A DNA stretch of 64,000 bases from NCBI RefSeq assembly GCF_001280845.1, contig NZ_LGHP01000001.1:3951093-4015092 (forward strand), written 5' to 3'. A program made the position numbers and the translations under genes. The notes under the pieces were generated by a model. That model saw only the letters and a program-made list of their open reading frames with translations, was not told where the DNA came from and made no database searches. This DNA is from Bacillus sp. FJAT-28004. GTDB lineage: Bacteria > Bacillota > Bacilli > Paenibacillales > Paenibacillaceae. Of this stretch, positions 9,389 to 18,329 are shown piece by piece (position 1 is the stretch's first letter; each line of letters begins with the position of its first letter).

Positions 9389-10054
9389 ATGACGGGCAAT
9401 ATCAAAACGATGCTGTTCGATTTGGACGGCACGATTATCGACACCAATGAGCTTATTATTCGCTCGTTCATAGAGTCTTTACAGGGTGTAGCGCCAGAAG
9501 GATTCGGAAGAGAACATATTATTCCAAGCATGGGACAACCGCTTACGGATCAAATGAAGTTGTTTTCGGGTCTGGAAGACGTAACACATCTTGTGGCAGC
9601 GTATCGCGAAGTGAATTTACGTTTGCATGATGACTATGTAAAACCATTTGATTATGTCATTGAAGTAATAGAGCGAATGCATAAACAAGGTATTCAAATC
9701 GGAGTTGTCACGACGAAAATGCGCCTGACAACGGAACGCGGCTTAAAGTACGTCGGGCTGTTTGACTTCGTAGATACGATTGTAACGATTGATGATGTTG
9801 TTCATGCTAAGCCGCATCCGGAGCCAGTGAGCAAAGCTATCGGACTGCTCGGCGCAGATCCAGCAACGACGATTATGGTTGGAGACAGCACGGTTGATAT
9901 TGAATCCGCGGTTGCAGCGGGTGCGATAGCGGTTGGTGTCGCATGGTCGCTAAAAGGCGAGCAAATACTTAAGGATGCCGGAGCCCATCATGTCATTCAC
10001 GACATGCGCGATCTCTATTCCTTTGTCGGAATGGAGCGGGAAACGTTTGCGTAA
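9389..10054 (+). CDS. ppaX: Pyrophosphatase PpaX (HAD family)
   Basis: A 221-residue HAD-superfamily hydrolase. Motif I is [12 protein letters not shown] near residue 10, motif II VVTTKM near 107, motif [11 protein letters not shown] near 137 and motif [14 protein letters not shown] near 164. In B. subtilis PpaX hydrolyses the pyrophosphate released when HprK dephosphorylates Ser-P-HPr, and its gene sits beside hprK as here. ATG 9389 follows AGGGAGG. The stop codon overlaps the probable TTG start of the next gene. Confidence 0.9.
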   Translation: MTGNIKTMLFDLDGTIIDTNELIIRSFIESLQGVAPEGFGREHIIPSMGQPLTDQMKLFSGLEDVTHLVAAYREVNLRLHDDYVKPFDYVIEVIERMHKQGIQIGVVTTKMRLTTERGLKYVGLFDFVDTIVTIDDVVHAKPHPEPVSKAIGLLGADPATTIMVGDSTVDIESAVAAGAIAVGVAWSLKGEQILKDAGAHHVIHDMRDLYSFVGMERETFA

Positions 10055-10580
10055 AGTTGAACGATATCCGGTGGAAGGGCCAAACGCGCTATGGCAAGTA
10101 TATTCAACGGTAAGCCGAATTAAATCGGTTCGTAATTTCATTTGCATCCAGCTAGCGCGCTATTGTCCGATTCTTCCGTTGAAAAATTGGATTTACCGCT
10201 GTTTGCTTGGCATGAAGGTCGGAGAACATACCGCTTTTGCACTTATGGTCATGGTCGATGTCTTTTTCCCCGAGCGTATAACGGTAGGCAATAATACAAT
10301 TATCGGATATAATACAACCATTCTAACTCATGAATATTTGATCAAGGAGTACCGTCTCGGTGACGTCGTGATTGGCTCCCATGTCATGATAGGAGCAAAT
10401 ACGACGATATTGCCAGGTGTGACAATCGGTGATCATGCCATTGTAGCTGCTGGATCAGTTGTCCATAAGGATGTGCCTGCTTATGCGTTTGTAGGCGGTA
10501 ATCCAATGCGGGAAATTAGGCGAAGCGAAATGGTCGTGCCAAGCGAATTTGATGAGAATGTGCGCAACATTTTAAATTAA
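10047..10580 (+). CDS. Acetyltransferase with left-handed beta helix, YvoF-like
   Basis: A protein of about 177 residues of the hexapeptide-repeat acyltransferase type. The repeats are visible as [35 protein letters not shown] and [17 protein letters not shown], ending in [11 protein letters not shown]. It corresponds in sequence and place to B. subtilis YvoF, whose acceptor is not established. The frame is open from 9975, but that upstream part lies inside ppaX. I prefer TTG 10047, 10 nt after GGAG and overlapping the ppaX stop by 8 nt, because homology begins at about [17 protein letters not shown] terminator follows. Confidence 0.82.
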   Translation: MRKVERYPVEGPNALWQVYSTVSRIKSVRNFICIQLARYCPILPLKNWIYRCLLGMKVGEHTAFALMVMVDVFFPERITVGNNTIIGYNTTILTHEYLIKEYRLGDVVIGSHVMIGANTTILPGVTIGDHAIVAAGSVVHKDVPAYAFVGGNPMREIRRSEMVVPSEFDENVRNILN

Positions 10581-10588
10581 TGGGCTAT

Positions 10589-10642
10589 GGAAAGCTTCGT
10601 CCGTGCGAGTTCGTTTCGCAACGGGTCGAGGCTTTCTTTTTG
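10589..10642 (+). terminator. Intrinsic terminator before the his operon
   Basis: GAAAGCTTCG and the partly complementary TCGAGGCTTTC form the base of a long imperfect stem and are followed by TTTTT. It ends the hprK-lgt-ppaX transcript. Confidence 0.72.
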
Positions 10643-10665
10643 ACGTAAAACGGGCTGATTTCAGC

Positions 10666-10695
10666 TTGACGAAAACAAGGTTTTCATGCTAATAT
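10666..10695 (+). promoter_or_regulatory. Sigma-A type promoter of the his operon
   Basis: TTGACG at 10666 and TAATAT at 10690 are 18 nt apart, and TGC directly before the -10 makes it an extended -10 promoter. It lies about 80 nt upstream of hisZ. No T-box signature sequence was found between promoter and gene. Confidence 0.65.
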
Positions 10696-10773
10696 TACGA
10701 CTAAACTCTTTAATTTGTTAGCATGGTAACATGGTATCGCTTTAAACAACTAAAGTAGATGAAGGTGATAAAT

Positions 10774-12006
10774 ATGTCTAAACCAAAAGTATTTGAGAAG
10801 CCGATTGGCGTTAAAGATTATTTGCCAAGCGCAGTGGCTAAGCTGCGTCATATTGAACGTCAGGTTCTAGCCTGTATGCAGGGCTGGGGCTATGAACAAA
10901 TTATAACTCCAACAATGGAATATTACGATACAGTGGGTGTAGCTAGCTCTACGTCCGATCAGAAGTTATTCAAGTTGCTAAACAATCGTGGTACAACGTT
11001 GGTACTGCGCTCTGATATGACGGCGCCAATCGCTCGTGTGGTGTCATCCTTATTGAAGCAGGCAGATTTCCCGCAGCGCTTGTCGTACCACTCAAATGTG
11101 TTTCGGGCGATAGAAGAAGAGGCGGGCCGCGAGGCGGAATTTTTCCAAACGGGCGTAGAGCTTGTTGGTGATTCATCAGCAGAAGCAGATGCAGAGGTCG
11201 TTGCGCTTGCAATCGCATCGCTTAAAGCAGCCGGTGTTGAACGCTTCAAGATTGCCATTGGGCATGTTGGATTCTTAAACGGTTTATTGGAGAAATCGCT
11301 ACCAGGCCGTGGAGAAGCACAGGAGCAGTTGAAGAGCTGCTTGCTGGGCCGTGATTTTGTAGGTTACCGCGAGCAGCTGCGTGAATTATCCGTTGATGAT
11401 TCCGTACAGCAAGAGCTAGAAGGTGTTTTGCGTCTTCGCGGTGGCCAAGAAATATGTGATCAAGCGCTGCAGCTGAATGTAGATGATAAAGCTCGGGCGT
11501 CCATTCAACATTTGTGCGAAATTTGGGATGTATTAAAGGCATACGGGGTTTGTGAGCATGTGCTCATCGATCTGACGATGATCGGAGACTTCTCTTATTA
11601 TACAGGTATGACTTTCGAGGGTTATGCAGCTGATCTGGGCTTCCCGGTTGTAAGCGGCGGCCGTTACGACAACCTGCTGGCACAGTTCGGCAGACCGGCT
11701 CCTGCAACGGGATTTGCGCTCAAGACGACACGTATTCTGGAACTGCTTGGTGATGGAGCTGAGAGTGAAACGGAACGTACGCTGGTTATATATGATACAG
11801 ATGGACGCAATGAAGCGCTTGTTAAAGCACAGGAACTGCGTGGGCAGGGTGCCAGTGTTGTAACGGAGCGGGTAGACATGAACAACCTAGTGCTTGATGC
11901 AATAAGGAATTCGAGTGAGCAGCATTCGTTTACGTATAAAGGCGTAGCCTATACGACTTTGCTGACGTTTGACGGAAATGGAATTAAAGGAGGCAGCGCC
12001 ACATGA
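10774..12006 (+). CDS. hisZ: ATP phosphoribosyltransferase regulatory subunit
   Basis: A 410-residue paralogue of histidyl-tRNA synthetase that lacks the anticodon-binding role and joins short-form HisG as the histidine-sensing subunit. HisRS-like segments are [16 protein letters not shown], the class II motif 2 region [20 protein letters not shown] and [18 protein letters not shown] 10774 is preferred because GAAGGTG lies 6-7 nt upstream; an ATG at 10759 would start within the leader. Its stop overlaps hisG by 4 nt. The presence of hisZ agrees with the short HisG that follows. Confidence 0.92.
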   Translation: MSKPKVFEKPIGVKDYLPSAVAKLRHIERQVLACMQGWGYEQIITPTMEYYDTVGVASSTSDQKLFKLLNNRGTTLVLRSDMTAPIARVVSSLLKQADFPQRLSYHSNVFRAIEEEAGREAEFFQTGVELVGDSSAEADAEVVALAIASLKAAGVERFKIAIGHVGFLNGLLEKSLPGRGEAQEQLKSCLLGRDFVGYREQLRELSVDDSVQQELEGVLRLRGGQEICDQALQLNVDDKARASIQHLCEIWDVLKAYGVCEHVLIDLTMIGDFSYYTGMTFEGYAADLGFPVVSGGRYDNLLAQFGRPAPATGFALKTTRILELLGDGAESETERTLVIYDTDGRNEALVKAQELRGQGASVVTERVDMNNLVLDAIRNSSEQHSFTYKGVAYTTLLTFDGNGIKGGSAT

Positions 12007-12647
12007 GCGGAGTGACAAAAGACATATTGAAAGTGGCGATGCCGAAGGGCCGCATTTATAAGGTAGCTTCTAAGCTGTTTCGTGAAGCGGGACTTCCAAT
12101 TCCAAACGACTTTGATGATACACGCAAGCTGATCATTGAACTTCCTGAAGTGGGTATGGAGTTCATTATGGCGAAGCCGGTTGACGTGCCGACTTATGTG
12201 GAATACGGTGTGGCGGACATCGGTATCGTGGGCAAAGACGTGCTCATGGAGGAAAACAAAGACGTTTATGAACTGCTTGATCTTGGCATTGCAAAATGCC
12301 GGATGTCTGTTATCGGTATGCCGGATTGGAAGCCGACTATGAATCCGCGCGTAGCCACCAAATACCCGAATGTAGCTTCGGCGTATTTCCGTGAGCTAGG
12401 GCAGCAGGTTGAGGTCATTAAGCTCAATGGCTCAATCGAGCTTGCGCCAATGATCGGATTGGCAGACCGTATCGTCGATATGGTGGAAACGGGCCAAACC
12501 CTTCGTGAGAATGGGCTTGTGGAGATGGAGTCGATCTTCGGTATTACGAGCCGCTTAATCGCCAATCGAGTAAGCTACCGGATGAAGAATGAAGCGATCC
12601 AAGGTCTATGCGATCGCTTGCAGGAAGCGCTGGCTAAGCGGGGGTAG
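12003..12647 (+). CDS. hisG: ATP phosphoribosyltransferase, short form
   Basis: A 214-residue enzyme joining ATP and PRPP in the first committed step of histidine synthesis. It has the short-form length without the C-terminal regulatory domain, so it needs HisZ. Recognisable parts are [19 protein letters not shown] at the start, [12 protein letters not shown] near 75 and the PRPP loop [19 protein letters not shown] near 145-165. The ATGA overlap with hisZ indicates translational coupling. PRPP would come from Prs, encoded at 18330. Confidence 0.95.
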   Translation: MSGVTKDILKVAMPKGRIYKVASKLFREAGLPIPNDFDDTRKLIIELPEVGMEFIMAKPVDVPTYVEYGVADIGIVGKDVLMEENKDVYELLDLGIAKCRMSVIGMPDWKPTMNPRVATKYPNVASAYFRELGQQVEVIKLNGSIELAPMIGLADRIVDMVETGQTLRENGLVEMESIFGITSRLIANRVSYRMKNEAIQGLCDRLQEALAKRG

Positions 12648-12728
12648 GGTAAAGACTAGGGCAAGGCGATTAAAACGTTAAATAAAACGGATAGATCGGT
12701 AAGGCGAGTATTGGAAGGAGTGGATGAT

Positions 12729-14015
12729 ATGCGTATTATGCGAGCGGAGCAATTTGGTTTGAAGCGTGAGGTGGAGTATGGGACACCTGAGCAAAATGAA
12801 AGTGCCTTAAAGATCGTCTCAGACGTAAAGGCTGAGGGGGATGCAGCGCTGCTGAGGTATACGGAGCAGCATGACCGCGTTAAGCTGGATGCTGCGTCGC
12901 TGCGAGTGACGCAGGAGGAAATACAGGCGGCGTATGAGCATGTTGACGCCGACTTTCTCACGGCTATTCGCGAAGCGGCTGTGAATATTCGGGTTTTCCA
13001 CGAGAAGCAAATGCGCACCTCGTGGATGGATTTGCAGCAGGACGGAACGCTGCTCGGGCAAATTATGCGACCGCTGAAGCGGGTCGGCGTATATGTGCCC
13101 GGAGGCAAGGCGGCTTATCCGTCGTCCGTGCTGATGAATGTTATTCCGGCACAGGTAGCTGGCGTGCCGGAGATTGTTATGGTGACGCCTCCTGCAACTG
13201 GCGGCAAGGAGGGCATCGACCCGTATATTCTCGTTGCCGCCGCGGAATCGGGCGTCAAGGAGATGTACCGGGTCGGGGGTGCACAAGCCATTGCCGCGCT
13301 TGCGTACGGCACGGCCAGCATTGCTCCGGTCGATAAGATATGCGGACCGGGCAATATTTACGTGGCGCTTGCGAAGCGCGCCGTATTCGGTGCCGTCGAT
13401 ATCGACAGTATCGCCGGGCCAAGTGAAATCGTCGTGCTTGCTGACGATTCAGCTGATCCCGCGTATGTAGCTGCGGATCTGCTGTCGCAGGCAGAGCACG
13501 ATGAAATGTCATCTGCGATACTTGTAACGCCATCGCAGCAGCTTGCGGAAGCTGTCGCAGCGGAGGTGGAGCGTCAGTTGTCTACACTGCCGCGCCAAGA
13601 CATTGCACGCAGCTCCATCGACAACTATGGCGCTGTATTGCTCGTCGACTCGCTTGAAGCGGGTATCGACGTCGTTAATCAGATAGCACCCGAACACTTA
13701 GAGGTGCTGACGGTCGACCCGATGCGTTTGCTGGGTTACATTCAGAATGCTGGCGCTATTTTCCTCGGACCTTACAGCTCGGAGCCGGTTGGGGATTATT
13801 TTGCTGGACCAAACCACATCATCCCGACGAATGGCACAGCACGGTTCTCATCGCCAGTAAACGTAGACGATTTCTTGAAGAAATCGAGCTTGATCTACTA
13901 TAGTAAAGAAGCATTGCTTGCCAATGGCGATAAAATCATGACGCTGGCTCGTCACGAAGGACTTGAAGGCCACGCTCGTGCAATCGAGATTCGGCTTGAG
14001 AAGGAACGCGGGTAA
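12729..14015 (+). CDS. hisD: Histidinol dehydrogenase
   Basis: A 428-residue zinc enzyme that oxidises histidinol twice with NAD to give histidine. Signature parts are [19 protein letters not shown] (about 120), [13 protein letters not shown] (about 205), [12 protein letters not shown] (about 230), [14 protein letters not shown] (about 255) and [10 protein letters not shown] (about 360). ATG 12729 follows GGAAGGAG with 8-nt spacing; a TTG at 12711 overlaps that ribosome site and is rejected. The gene is GC-richer than its neighbours in the middle. It is followed by a 500-nt stretch without a gene before hisB, which is unusual within a his operon. Confidence 0.95.
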   Translation: MRIMRAEQFGLKREVEYGTPEQNESALKIVSDVKAEGDAALLRYTEQHDRVKLDAASLRVTQEEIQAAYEHVDADFLTAIREAAVNIRVFHEKQMRTSWMDLQQDGTLLGQIMRPLKRVGVYVPGGKAAYPSSVLMNVIPAQVAGVPEIVMVTPPATGGKEGIDPYILVAAAESGVKEMYRVGGAQAIAALAYGTASIAPVDKICGPGNIYVALAKRAVFGAVDIDSIAGPSEIVVLADDSADPAYVAADLLSQAEHDEMSSAILVTPSQQLAEAVAAEVERQLSTLPRQDIARSSIDNYGAVLLVDSLEAGIDVVNQIAPEHLEVLTVDPMRLLGYIQNAGAIFLGPYSSEPVGDYFAGPNHIIPTNGTARFSSPVNVDDFLKKSSLIYYSKEALLANGDKIMTLARHEGLEGHARAIEIRLEKERG

Positions 14016-14066
14016 ATGCTTTCAGCATGAATAGATAAATTTGTTATGTAAGCGACCATGTATTGG

Positions 14067-14092
14067 AGAGTTATTACCTAGGTAATAACTCT
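14067..14092. repeat. Perfect 26-bp palindrome in the hisD-hisB gap
   Basis: AGAGTTATTACC is followed by TA and its exact complement, making a 26-bp perfect palindrome centred on CCTAGG, about 50 nt after hisD. No run of T follows (the next bases are TATGCTCTTTAG), so it is not a typical terminator. It could be a protein-binding site or a cruciform-forming sequence. Confidence 0.7.
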
Positions 14093-14239
14093 TATGCTCT
14101 TTAGTGGTATGTGATCGCATGTGATGGAAGTGGCCATGATGGGACGTGCGCAAAAGTAGTGAATATTGTTGCGACAAAAACACTTATGGTGCTTGTCTTA
14201 CTGCAGCCAGTCTCGAGAGTGCAGACTTACTTACTTACG

Positions 14240-14420
14240 TTGCAGAAACTACAATAGAAACCTGACATAACAACCCGATTTAAGAGCTGCGTTGCAGAAA
14301 CTGCAATAGAAACCACCTAAAGTAAAGTTAATCATCCGGAAATGGTGATTTCTGCTGCAAAAACTACAACGGTGCTGAGTACCTAATACTCTACAGAGGA
14401 TTACATTGCAGATAGTGCAA
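14240..14420. repeat. Four spaced copies of a TTGCAG-AAA-CTGCAA motif
   Basis: Related 15-mers lie at 14240 (TTGCAGAAACTACAA), 14292 (TTGCAGAAACTGCAA, a perfect inverted repeat around AAA), 14355 (CTGCAAAAACTACAA) and 14406 (TTGCAGATAGTGCAA), about 50-60 nt apart. The first two are both followed by TAGAAACC. A further half-copy, TTGCAGAGAAG, lies at 14474. The 14016-14517 gap holds no convincing gene. The arrangement resembles a dispersed intergenic repeat family or an array of dimeric protein-binding sites. Confidence 0.7.
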
Positions 14421-14517
14421 TGTAGGTAGGGGCAAGTGCCCCGAGTGGCAGGGCGCATGTGGCAGAGTGCATGTTGCAGAGAAGAAGAAAACAAACATAA
14501 TCATATAGGAAGAAGGA

Positions 14518-15123
14518 ATGAAAGTGTCGGAAAATCGCGTACGTGAAGCATCGGTGGCACGCAAGACGAATGAAACGGATATCAAACTTACATTTGCAGT
14601 AGATGGAACAGGTGAGACAAAGATTGATACGGATGTGCCGTTCCTTAACCATATGCTAGATTTGTTTACTAAGCATGGCCAGTTTAATCTGGAGTTAGAA
14701 GCACGCGGGGATATCGACATTGATGATCACCATACAGTAGAGGATATCGGGATTTGTATCGGTCAGACGCTTCGCGAAGCACTAGGCGACAAACGCGGCA
14801 TCAAGCGTTATGCTAGCGTATTTGTACCAATGGATGAGGCGCTCGCTCAGGTTATTATTGATGTCAGCAACCGTCCTCACTTTGAATACCGTGCAGAATA
14901 TCCATCAGCGCAAGTAGGCAGCTTCTCGACAGAGCTAGTTCATGAGTTTTTGTGGAAGCTGGCTCTTGAATCACGTATCACGCTTCACGTAATCGTGCAT
15001 TACGGCAAAAACACGCATCACATGATTGAAGCGGTGTTTAAGGCGCTTGGACGAGCGCTAGATGAAGCAACGAGCATTGATCCTCGCGTGCAAGGAGTGC
15101 CTTCAACGAAAGGGGTGCTCTAG
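14518..15123 (+). CDS. hisB: Imidazoleglycerol-phosphate dehydratase
   Basis: A 201-residue monofunctional HisB that dehydrates imidazoleglycerol phosphate to imidazole acetol phosphate. Metal-binding signatures are VPFLNHMLDLFTKHGQFNL (about 45), DDHHTVEDIGICIGQ (about 72) and HYGKNTHHMIEAVFKALG (about 165). ATG 14518 follows GGAAGAAGGA. It starts after the repeat-containing gap, so either the his transcript reads through that gap or hisB has its own promoter; I saw no clear one. Confidence 0.95.
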   Translation: MKVSENRVREASVARKTNETDIKLTFAVDGTGETKIDTDVPFLNHMLDLFTKHGQFNLELEARGDIDIDDHHTVEDIGICIGQTLREALGDKRGIKRYASVFVPMDEALAQVIIDVSNRPHFEYRAEYPSAQVGSFSTELVHEFLWKLALESRITLHVIVHYGKNTHHMIEAVFKALGRALDEATSIDPRVQGVPSTKGVL

Positions 15124-15124
15124 G

Positions 15125-15742
15125 ATGATCGCGATTATTGATTATGGGATGGGCAACCTCCACAGCGTAAGCAAAGCGGTTGAGCGTCTTGGATACGAGG
15201 CGGTCATCACAGCTGATCCAAATACGATTGCAGCTTCAGACGGAGCAATCCTTCCGGGCGTTGGTGCATTTGGCGATGCGATGCAAAACCTTCGTGAAAC
15301 GAAGATGGATGAGGTAACCAAGACGTATGCAGCTTCTGGTAAGCCGTTACTGGGCATTTGCCTTGGCATGCAGCTCCTCTTCACCGAAAGTGATGAGTAC
15401 GGAACAAACGAGGGCTTGAATTTGCTTCCTGGCAAGGTTAGCCGTTTCACAGGTGATTACAAGATTCCTCATATGGGTTGGAACAAGCTGTCTTTTCTTC
15501 AGGAACAGTCTCCACTGTTCAATGGTCTGACCGAAGGTCATGTCTATTTCGTGCATTCGTTCCATGCGAAGCCAGAGGTAGGTTCTGATCTGCTCGCGAC
15601 GACAGACTATTACCAGCAGGTAACGGCAATTGTTGGTCGTGGCAATGTATATGGCATGCAATTTCACCCCGAGAAAAGCGGAGAGCTTGGCATGCAGCTG
15701 CTGGGCAACTTTCTTGCACTAACAAACAACAAAAATTTATAG
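15125..15742 (+). CDS. hisH: Imidazole glycerol phosphate synthase, glutaminase subunit
   Basis: A 205-residue class I glutamine amidotransferase that passes ammonia to HisF. The catalytic cysteine lies in LLGICLGMQLL (about residue 79), and the His-Glu pair is in YGMQFHPEKSGE (about 180). It begins one base after the hisB stop; AAAGGGGTG inside hisB serves as ribosome site. The frame remains open further upstream within hisB, but homology starts at MIAIIDYGMGNL. hisA, which usually follows hisH, is absent. Confidence 0.94.
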   Translation: MIAIIDYGMGNLHSVSKAVERLGYEAVITADPNTIAASDGAILPGVGAFGDAMQNLRETKMDEVTKTYAASGKPLLGICLGMQLLFTESDEYGTNEGLNLLPGKVSRFTGDYKIPHMGWNKLSFLQEQSPLFNGLTEGHVYFVHSFHAKPEVGSDLLATTDYYQQVTAIVGRGNVYGMQFHPEKSGELGMQLLGNFLALTNNKNL

Positions 15743-15915
15743 ACATTAAATCGAGCTGCTCGATCAGAGTTATACCGATATATGAAGCCACGCTGCTTGG
15801 TTATGGCTATGATATTTCTTAATGCCAAGCAGCTTTATTGAAGTAATCCTAAGTAACACCAAGCATCACTAAACACATAATCAAGCTCGGCTACGGGCAT
15901 AAAGGAGAGGGCAAT
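15743..15915 (+). other. Gap at the usual position of hisA, with a hairpin
   Basis: Between hisH and hisF lie 173 nt without a gene. GCTGCTTGG at 15792 pairs exactly with CCAAGCAGC at 15825 around a 24-nt loop, then TTTATTG follows, so it may act as a weak terminator or processing site. I found no remnant of a HisA reading frame in any frame. Confidence 0.6.
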
Positions 15916-16674
15916 ATGCTGGCGAAACGTATCATTCCTTGTCTTGACGTGAAGGATGGACGTGTTGTGAAGGGCGTTAATTTTGTGAACTTGCGCGATG
16001 CGGGCGATCCAGTCGAGCTGGCGGCCACCTATGACCAAGAGGGCGCTGATGAGCTTGTATTTCTAGATATATCGGCTTCGGTTGAAGGACGTGCGACGAT
16101 GATTGAGGTCGTCAAGCGGACGGCTGGTGAAATTACGATTCCGTTTACGGTAGGCGGCGGCATTTCACATGTCGATGATATGAAGCGGCTGCTGCGCGCA
16201 GGCGCGGACAAAATTGGCATAAATACTGCTGCGGTACTAAACAAGGCGCTCATTCAAGAGGGTTCTCGCAAGTTCGGCTCACAGTGCATCGTGGTGGCGA
16301 TTGATGCGAAGTTCAATCCTGAGTGGGGTGAATGGGAAGTTTACACGCACGGCGGTCGCAAAACGACTGGAATTAAGGCACTCGAATGGGCGCGTGAAGC
16401 GGAGCGGCTAGGTGCCGGAGAAATTTTGCTGACGAGTATGGATGCAGACGGTACGAAAGACGGCTTCGACATCAAGCTTACACAGGCGGTATCAGATTCA
16501 CTGGGTATTCCGGTCATTGCTTCAGGCGGAGCGGGTAAAGTTGAACATTTTAACGATGTATTCCAGTTGGCACATGCGGACGCCGCTCTGGCTGCTACTA
16601 TTTTTCACTATAAAGAAATGACGATCCGTGAAGTGAAGGACGATTTGCGTTTGAAGGGAGTAGAGGTACGATGA
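15916..16674 (+). CDS. hisF: Imidazole glycerol phosphate synthase, cyclase subunit
   Basis: A 252-residue TIM barrel that forms imidazoleglycerol phosphate and AICAR from PRFAR and HisH-derived ammonia. Typical parts are [19 protein letters not shown] with catalytic Asp11, [28 protein letters not shown] (about 75), [19 protein letters not shown] with the second catalytic Asp near 180, and [14 protein letters not shown] (about 195). AAAGGAGAGG provides the ribosome site. These features identify HisF rather than the related HisA. It overlaps hisI by 4 nt. Confidence 0.95.
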   Translation: MLAKRIIPCLDVKDGRVVKGVNFVNLRDAGDPVELAATYDQEGADELVFLDISASVEGRATMIEVVKRTAGEITIPFTVGGGISHVDDMKRLLRAGADKIGINTAAVLNKALIQEGSRKFGSQCIVVAIDAKFNPEWGEWEVYTHGGRKTTGIKALEWAREAERLGAGEILLTSMDADGTKDGFDIKLTQAVSDSLGIPVIASGGAGKVEHFNDVFQLAHADAALAATIFHYKEMTIREVKDDLRLKGVEVR

Positions 16675-17363
16675 CGGAAAACAATCATAATGAACTTATC
16701 TCTAAAATCAAATGGGACGACGCAGGTCTAGTGCCTGCTGTTGTGCAGGATGCGCAGAGCAAAGAAATTCTTATGCTTGCTTATATGAACAAGGAATCGC
16801 TTCAGTTATCCGTAGAATCCGGTGTTACATGGTATTGGAGCCGTTCACGGGGTGAGCTCTGGAACAAGGGAGCTACTAGCGGAAATACTCAGCGGATCGT
16901 CTCGATGGCTTATGATTGCGATGGCGATACTTTGCTCGTTAAAGTGGATCAGAAGGGGCCGGCATGCCATACAGGACGCTATAGCTGTTTCTTTAATCCA
17001 ATTGAAGTAAGCGGGAACACAGAAGCTGCCCTTGATGCTGTATCATCCTCTCCAGACCGTTTCGCTACGCTTGGTCAGCTAGAGAGCATAATCGCCGAGC
17101 GTTACGCAGAGCGCCCTGAGGGCTCTTATACATCTTACCTGTTCGATAAAGGTGTAGATAAGATTTTGAAAAAGGTTGGCGAGGAAGCGTCCGAAGTGAT
17201 CATTGCAGCGAAAAATAAAGATAACGACGAGCTTCGGAGCGAGGTTGGCGATCTTATTTTTCACCTGATGGTATTGCTCCGTGAGCGCGGATTGCCACTT
17301 GATGATGTGATTAGCGAAATTAACAATCGTCACGGCAAACCAACAACGAACAAAATGAGATAA
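16671..17363 (+). CDS. hisI: Bifunctional phosphoribosyl-AMP cyclohydrolase / phosphoribosyl-ATP pyrophosphatase
   Basis: A 230-residue fusion. The N-terminal HisI domain (about 1-115) carries [20 protein letters not shown], the metal ligands of [12 protein letters not shown] and [13 protein letters not shown]. The C-terminal HisE domain (about 135-230) carries [20 protein letters not shown] and [13 protein letters not shown]. Together they catalyse steps 2 and 3 of histidine synthesis, whose product is the substrate of the missing HisA. Start by ATGA overlap with hisF. Confidence 0.94.
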   Translation: MTENNHNELISKIKWDDAGLVPAVVQDAQSKEILMLAYMNKESLQLSVESGVTWYWSRSRGELWNKGATSGNTQRIVSMAYDCDGDTLLVKVDQKGPACHTGRYSCFFNPIEVSGNTEAALDAVSSSPDRFATLGQLESIIAERYAERPEGSYTSYLFDKGVDKILKKVGEEASEVIIAAKNKDNDELRSEVGDLIFHLMVLLRERGLPLDDVISEINNRHGKPTTNKMR

Positions 17364-17407
17364 TTAGCAGCTTCATAATAAATTTCAGCAGAAAGGCCGG
17401 TACGCAC

Positions 17408-18214
17408 ATGTTTATCGATTACCATACGCATCATGCTCGCTGTGGTCATGCCGTCGGGGAGCTAGAGGAATATGTAAGGAAGGGAATAGAGATCGGACTC
17501 GTGCAGCTCGGCCTTTCCGATCACATGCCTCTGCTCCATGTTGACCCTGCGACTTATTATCCGGAAATGGCAATGCCGATGGATGAGCTTCCCCGTTATG
17601 TAGAGGAATGCCTTGAGCTCAAGGAAAAGTATAAGGGACAAATCGACATACGTGTTGGGCTGGAAGGCGATTATATCGAAGGCTGTGAAGAACAGATCGC
17701 TGCGATCGTGAACGCTTACCCTTGGGATTACGTGATTGGCTCCGTTCATTTTCTGGAGGAGTGGGACATTACGGATTTTCGGCAAACAGGAGGCTGGGAA
17801 GGCCGTAATCGAATGGCTGTATATGAGCAATACTACAGAGCCGTGGGCAAAGCAGCCGCAAGCGGTTTTTATGACTATTTCGGACACATTGATGTAATCA
17901 AGCGCTTTGGTTTTGGACCGGAGGAAAATGTTACCCATTTGGAAAATGCAGCGCTTGAGGCAGTCAAGAAGCATGGGCTTGCGATTGAGCTCAATGCATC
18001 GGGGCTCCGCACGCCTGCCGCTGAAATGTTCCCGAGCCGCCGTATGCTGGAATATGCGCTTGAATTAGGCATTCCGCTTACGGTTGGATCGGATGCTCAT
18101 CAGCCCGAAAGACTAGGCCAATATTTGGATCAAGCGTACGCTTTGCTCAAAGAAGTTGGTTATAAGCAGCTTGCGACATTTAATTGTCGAAAATTAGTGA
18201 TGATTGATTTTTGA
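17408..18214 (+). CDS. hisJ: Histidinol-phosphatase, PHP family
   Basis: A 268-residue PHP-fold phosphatase that converts histidinol phosphate to histidinol. Metal-binding motifs are DYHTHHARCGH (residues 4-14), LSDHMPL near 36, VGLEGDYIEG near 81, YVIGSVHFLEEWDI near 106, FGHIDVIKRFG near 155 and TVGSDAHQPE near 225. It lies 44 nt after hisI and completes the local his set except hisA and hisC. The prs promoter overlaps its stop codon. Confidence 0.9.
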   Translation: MFIDYHTHHARCGHAVGELEEYVRKGIEIGLVQLGLSDHMPLLHVDPATYYPEMAMPMDELPRYVEECLELKEKYKGQIDIRVGLEGDYIEGCEEQIAAIVNAYPWDYVIGSVHFLEEWDITDFRQTGGWEGRNRMAVYEQYYRAVGKAAASGFYDYFGHIDVIKRFGFGPEENVTHLENAALEAVKKHGLAIELNASGLRTPAAEMFPSRRMLEYALELGIPLTVGSDAHQPERLGQYLDQAYALLKEVGYKQLATFNCRKLVMIDF

Positions 18215-18238
18215 AATATCGTAAATTCCATGTATAAT
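18211..18238 (+). promoter_or_regulatory. Promoter of prs
   Basis: TTGAAA at 18211 and the perfect TATAAT at 18233 are 16 nt apart. Transcription would start near 18245, consistent with prs translation starting at 18330 and not at the upstream in-frame ATG at 18243. Confidence 0.65.
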
Positions 18239-18329
18239 ATAGATGATAAAAGAAGCTTTGTCGAATGATCCGACAAAGACGAGTACTAGTTCCGTCAAAT
18301 TAATTGGTTTTAACGCTCAGGAGGGTATC

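Noticed and set aside
10640..10773. T-box riboswitch upstream of the his operon
   Set aside because: No T-box sequence (AGGGTGGNACCGCG) or specifier stem was found, only a promoter and a short leader.
10959..13697. Antisense frames within the his genes
   Set aside because: All lie opposite well-supported his genes and have no features of their own.
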